Shown here in pieces: positions 4,030-5,845 of a stretch of 5,845 bases of DNA. Source of the DNA: an uncultured Gammaproteobacteria bacterium. GTDB taxonomy: Bacteria; Pseudomonadota; Gammaproteobacteria; CAJQNE01. Made by a program: the position numbers and the translations under genes. The notes beneath the pieces are model-generated. The model ran no database searches. It was not told the origin of the DNA and worked only from the letters and a program-made list of their open reading frames with translations. The stretch's first letter is position 1; the number at the start of each line of letters is the position of its first letter. The DNA lies in the NCBI GenBank assembly GCA_905479545.1, contig CAJQNE010000014.1:1-5845 (forward strand). Direction: 5' to 3'.

Positions 4030-5845
4030 TTGAGTAAATTCAACGAAGATTCACGGGTAAAGATTCCCGCACTGCTGCACCTGACGCGTCTGGGGTACGA
4101 GTACCTATCGCTAAAGGGCCAGAGCTGGGACAAGCGCAACAATATATTTCCGGAAATATTCCGCGATAGCGTTGCCCGGATAAACCCTGGTTGCTCAGCA
4201 AGCGATGCCGACCGCCTTATCGAAGACATAAATCTGGCATTGCAAAACGAAGATTTAGGCAAAGCGTTTTACACCATGTTAACGGCCCGCTCCGGGCTGC
4301 AATTATTCGATTTCGACAACCTCGACAATAACGCTTTCCATGTCGTTACTGAACTCACCTGCGAAAATGGCGACGACAACTTCCGGCCAGATATCACGTT
4401 ACTCATTAACGGCTTGCCACTGGTATTTATTGAAGTTAAAAAACGACTGAATCGCGGCGGCGTACTGGAAGAACGTAAGCGTATGGAAGTACGCGCAGCC
4501 AACCCTAAGTTCAGGCCGTTTATTAACGCCACTCAGCTCATGTTGTTTTCCAACAATATGGAATACGACGACAGCAGCCCCGAGCCCATTCAGGGCGCGT
4601 TTTACGCCACCGCCAGCTATGGCGCAGCGCACTTCAACTACTTTCGCGAAGAACACCACAGTTACGCCGAGCTGGCCGATGCCTCTGAAACCACTGAAGA
4701 TTTTATTCTTGCCGATACCAACCTGGTAAGCATCAAGGGCACCAAAGAGTTCAGCAGCAATAAAGCGCCGGAAACCCCCACCAACCGCCTCTGCAGCTCA
4801 CTATTAAGCCGCGAGCGGCTAGCGTTTCTGCTGCGTTACAGCATCGCTTATCTCAGCAATATCGATGGCCCCGAAAAACACGTGATGCGTTACCCGCAGC
4901 TATTCGCAACCCAGGCTATTGCCAGGAAGCTCAGCGAAGGAGTGCGAAAAGGCATTGTCTGGCATACACAGGGCAGCGGCAAAACCGCGTTGGCATACTA
5001 CAACGTGCGGTATCTGGCAGATCACTTTCAGCAGCAAGGCATTGTGCCGCGCTTTTACTTTATTGTTGACCGGCTCGACCTGCTCACCCAGGCCAAAACC
5101 GAATTTAGCCTGCGCGGGCTGGTGGTACATGTCATCAATTCACGTGACGAATTCGCCCGTGATATTAAAACCAATAGCGTTATCCAGAATGACCGTGGCC
5201 TGCAGGAAATCACCGTCGTAAATATTCAAAAATTTAAAGACGATCCTGACGTAATGGCGGCCAGTGATTACGACCTGAACACCCAGCGCATCTACTTCCT
5301 TGATGAAGTGCATCGCAGCTACAACCCCAAAGGTAGCTTTCTCGCCAACCTTGAACAGTCAGATCGAAATGCCATAAAAATTGGCCTCACCGGCACGCCA
5401 CTTATTGGCGACGCGGCGAACTCCAAACAGCTGTTTGGCGATTACTTTCACAAGTACTACTACAACGCCTCAATCGCCGACGGCTACACATTGCGGTTGA
5501 TGCGTGAAGCCATTGAAACCAGCTATCAGCTCAAACTGCAGCAGATACTGGCCGATCTCGATATACAAAAAGGCGGCATAGAAAAAAAGCAGCTCTACGC
5601 CCACCCGCGCTTTGTCACACCTATGCTCGAATACATTCTCGATGACTTCCGCAAGAGCCGGGTTTTTCATAACAACCCGCGTATGGCGGGAATGGTAATT
5701 TGCGACTCCTCCGAGCAAGCCAAAGAACTGTACCGGCAGTTTCAGCAACTCGCTGAGAACCCGACTATTGACCCGCAAGCCGCCGCCAGTAACGACCCGC
5801 AATACCCGCAGGAGCGAGATCTCGCAGCCGACTCTGACGGTGCCT
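4030..5845 (+). CDS. hsdR: Type I restriction endonuclease subunit R, N-terminal 605 residues, 3' end outside window
   Basis: The motor and nuclease subunit of a type I restriction-modification enzyme, which with HsdM and HsdS translocates unmethylated foreign DNA and cuts it far from the recognition site. In order: an N-terminal segment, NEDSRVKIPALLHLTRLGYE; a PD-(D/E)xK nuclease site with Asp121 (RPDITLL) and Glu135-Val-Lys137 (FIEVKK); a superfamily 2 helicase with Walker A GSGKT (315-319, preceded by VWHTQ), FIVDRLDLL as motif Ia (344-352), DEVHR as motif II (425-429), and LTGTP as motif III (453-457). The segment KYYYNASIADGYTLRLMRE then matches the HsdR linker between helicase lobes. 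All catalytic residues are intact and the frame is open to the window edge. Family members are about 1,000 residues, so some 40% is missing at the C-terminus, including most of the second helicase lobe and the HsdM-contact region. The start is TTG. No hsdM or hsdS lies upstream, so they should be downstream if the system is complete. Confidence 0.95.
   Translation, partial: MSKFNEDSRVKIPALLHLTRLGYEYLSLKGQSWDKRNNIFPEIFRDSVARINPGCSASDADRLIEDINLALQNEDLGKAFYTMLTARSGLQLFDFDNLDNNAFHVVTELTCENGDDNFRPDITLLINGLPLVFIEVKKRLNRGGVLEERKRMEVRAANPKFRPFINATQLMLFSNNMEYDDSSPEPIQGAFYATASYGAAHFNYFREEHHSYAELADASETTEDFILADTNLVSIKGTKEFSSNKAPETPTNRLCSSLLSRERLAFLLRYSIAYLSNIDGPEKHVMRYPQLFATQAIARKLSEGVRKGIVWHTQGSGKTALAYYNVRYLADHFQQQGIVPRFYFIVDRLDLLTQAKTEFSLRGLVVHVINSRDEFARDIKTNSVIQNDRGLQEITVVNIQKFKDDPDVMAASDYDLNTQRIYFLDEVHRSYNPKGSFLANLEQSDRNAIKIGLTGTPLIGDAANSKQLFGDYFHKYYYNASIADGYTLRLMREAIETSYQLKLQQILADLDIQKGGIEKKQLYAHPRFVTPMLEYILDDFRKSRVFHNNPRMAGMVICDSSEQAKELYRQFQQLAENPTIDPQAAASNDPQYPQERDLAADSDGA

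Noticed and set aside
3816..4037. Open frames of 73 codons (+) and 64 codons (-, 3836-4030) in the gap before hsdR
   Set aside because: Neither translation shows a domain or familiar family pattern. The plus frame starts inside the REP-like repeat and overlaps the hsdR start, and the minus frame has no clear ribosome binding site.

Overview
This looks like a chromosomal segment from a mid-GC gammaproteobacterium, possibly a marine or cellvibrio-like one. The assignment is an inference from codon usage, from the small conserved protein, from the REP-like repeat and from the gene types; no rRNA or marker gene is present to confirm it. No tRNA, rRNA, CRISPR array, transposase or integrase was seen.

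Layout. (1) The left edge (2-355, +) is the C-terminal part of an aquaporin-family channel resembling those found with arsenic-resistance genes. (2) Converging on it, with 8 bp between stop codons, is a MAPEG-family membrane protein (364-786, -). (3) A 121-bp divergent intergenic region with TGTGG/CCACA half-sites leads to a small conserved protein of unknown function (908-1174, +). (4) After a 123-bp gap holding a strong inverted repeat comes the centrepiece, a 799-residue soluble protein (1298-3697, +). It fuses a thioredoxin-reductase-like FAD/NAD(P)H module, two cyclic-nucleotide-binding domains and a ferredoxin module with 16 cysteines arranged for four [4Fe-4S] clusters. (5) A 332-bp non-coding gap (3698-4029) holds a terminator-like hairpin, a run of nine C, a REP-like imperfect palindrome, a second small hairpin and the ribosome binding site of the next gene. 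(6) The right edge (4030-5845, +) is the first 605 codons of a type I restriction endonuclease subunit R (hsdR) with intact nuclease and helicase motifs, starting at TTG and running out of the window.

How the genes work together. The window appears to be several independent units rather than one operon. The most distinctive content is the fused oxidoreductase: electrons would pass from NAD(P)H to FAD to a four-cluster iron-sulfur wire, with two cyclic-nucleotide domains placed between donor and wire, so that cAMP or cGMP might gate the transfer. The domain order is read directly from the sequence; the gating is inference. The hsdR gene begins a probable defence locus whose methylase and specificity partners are not upstream of it here.
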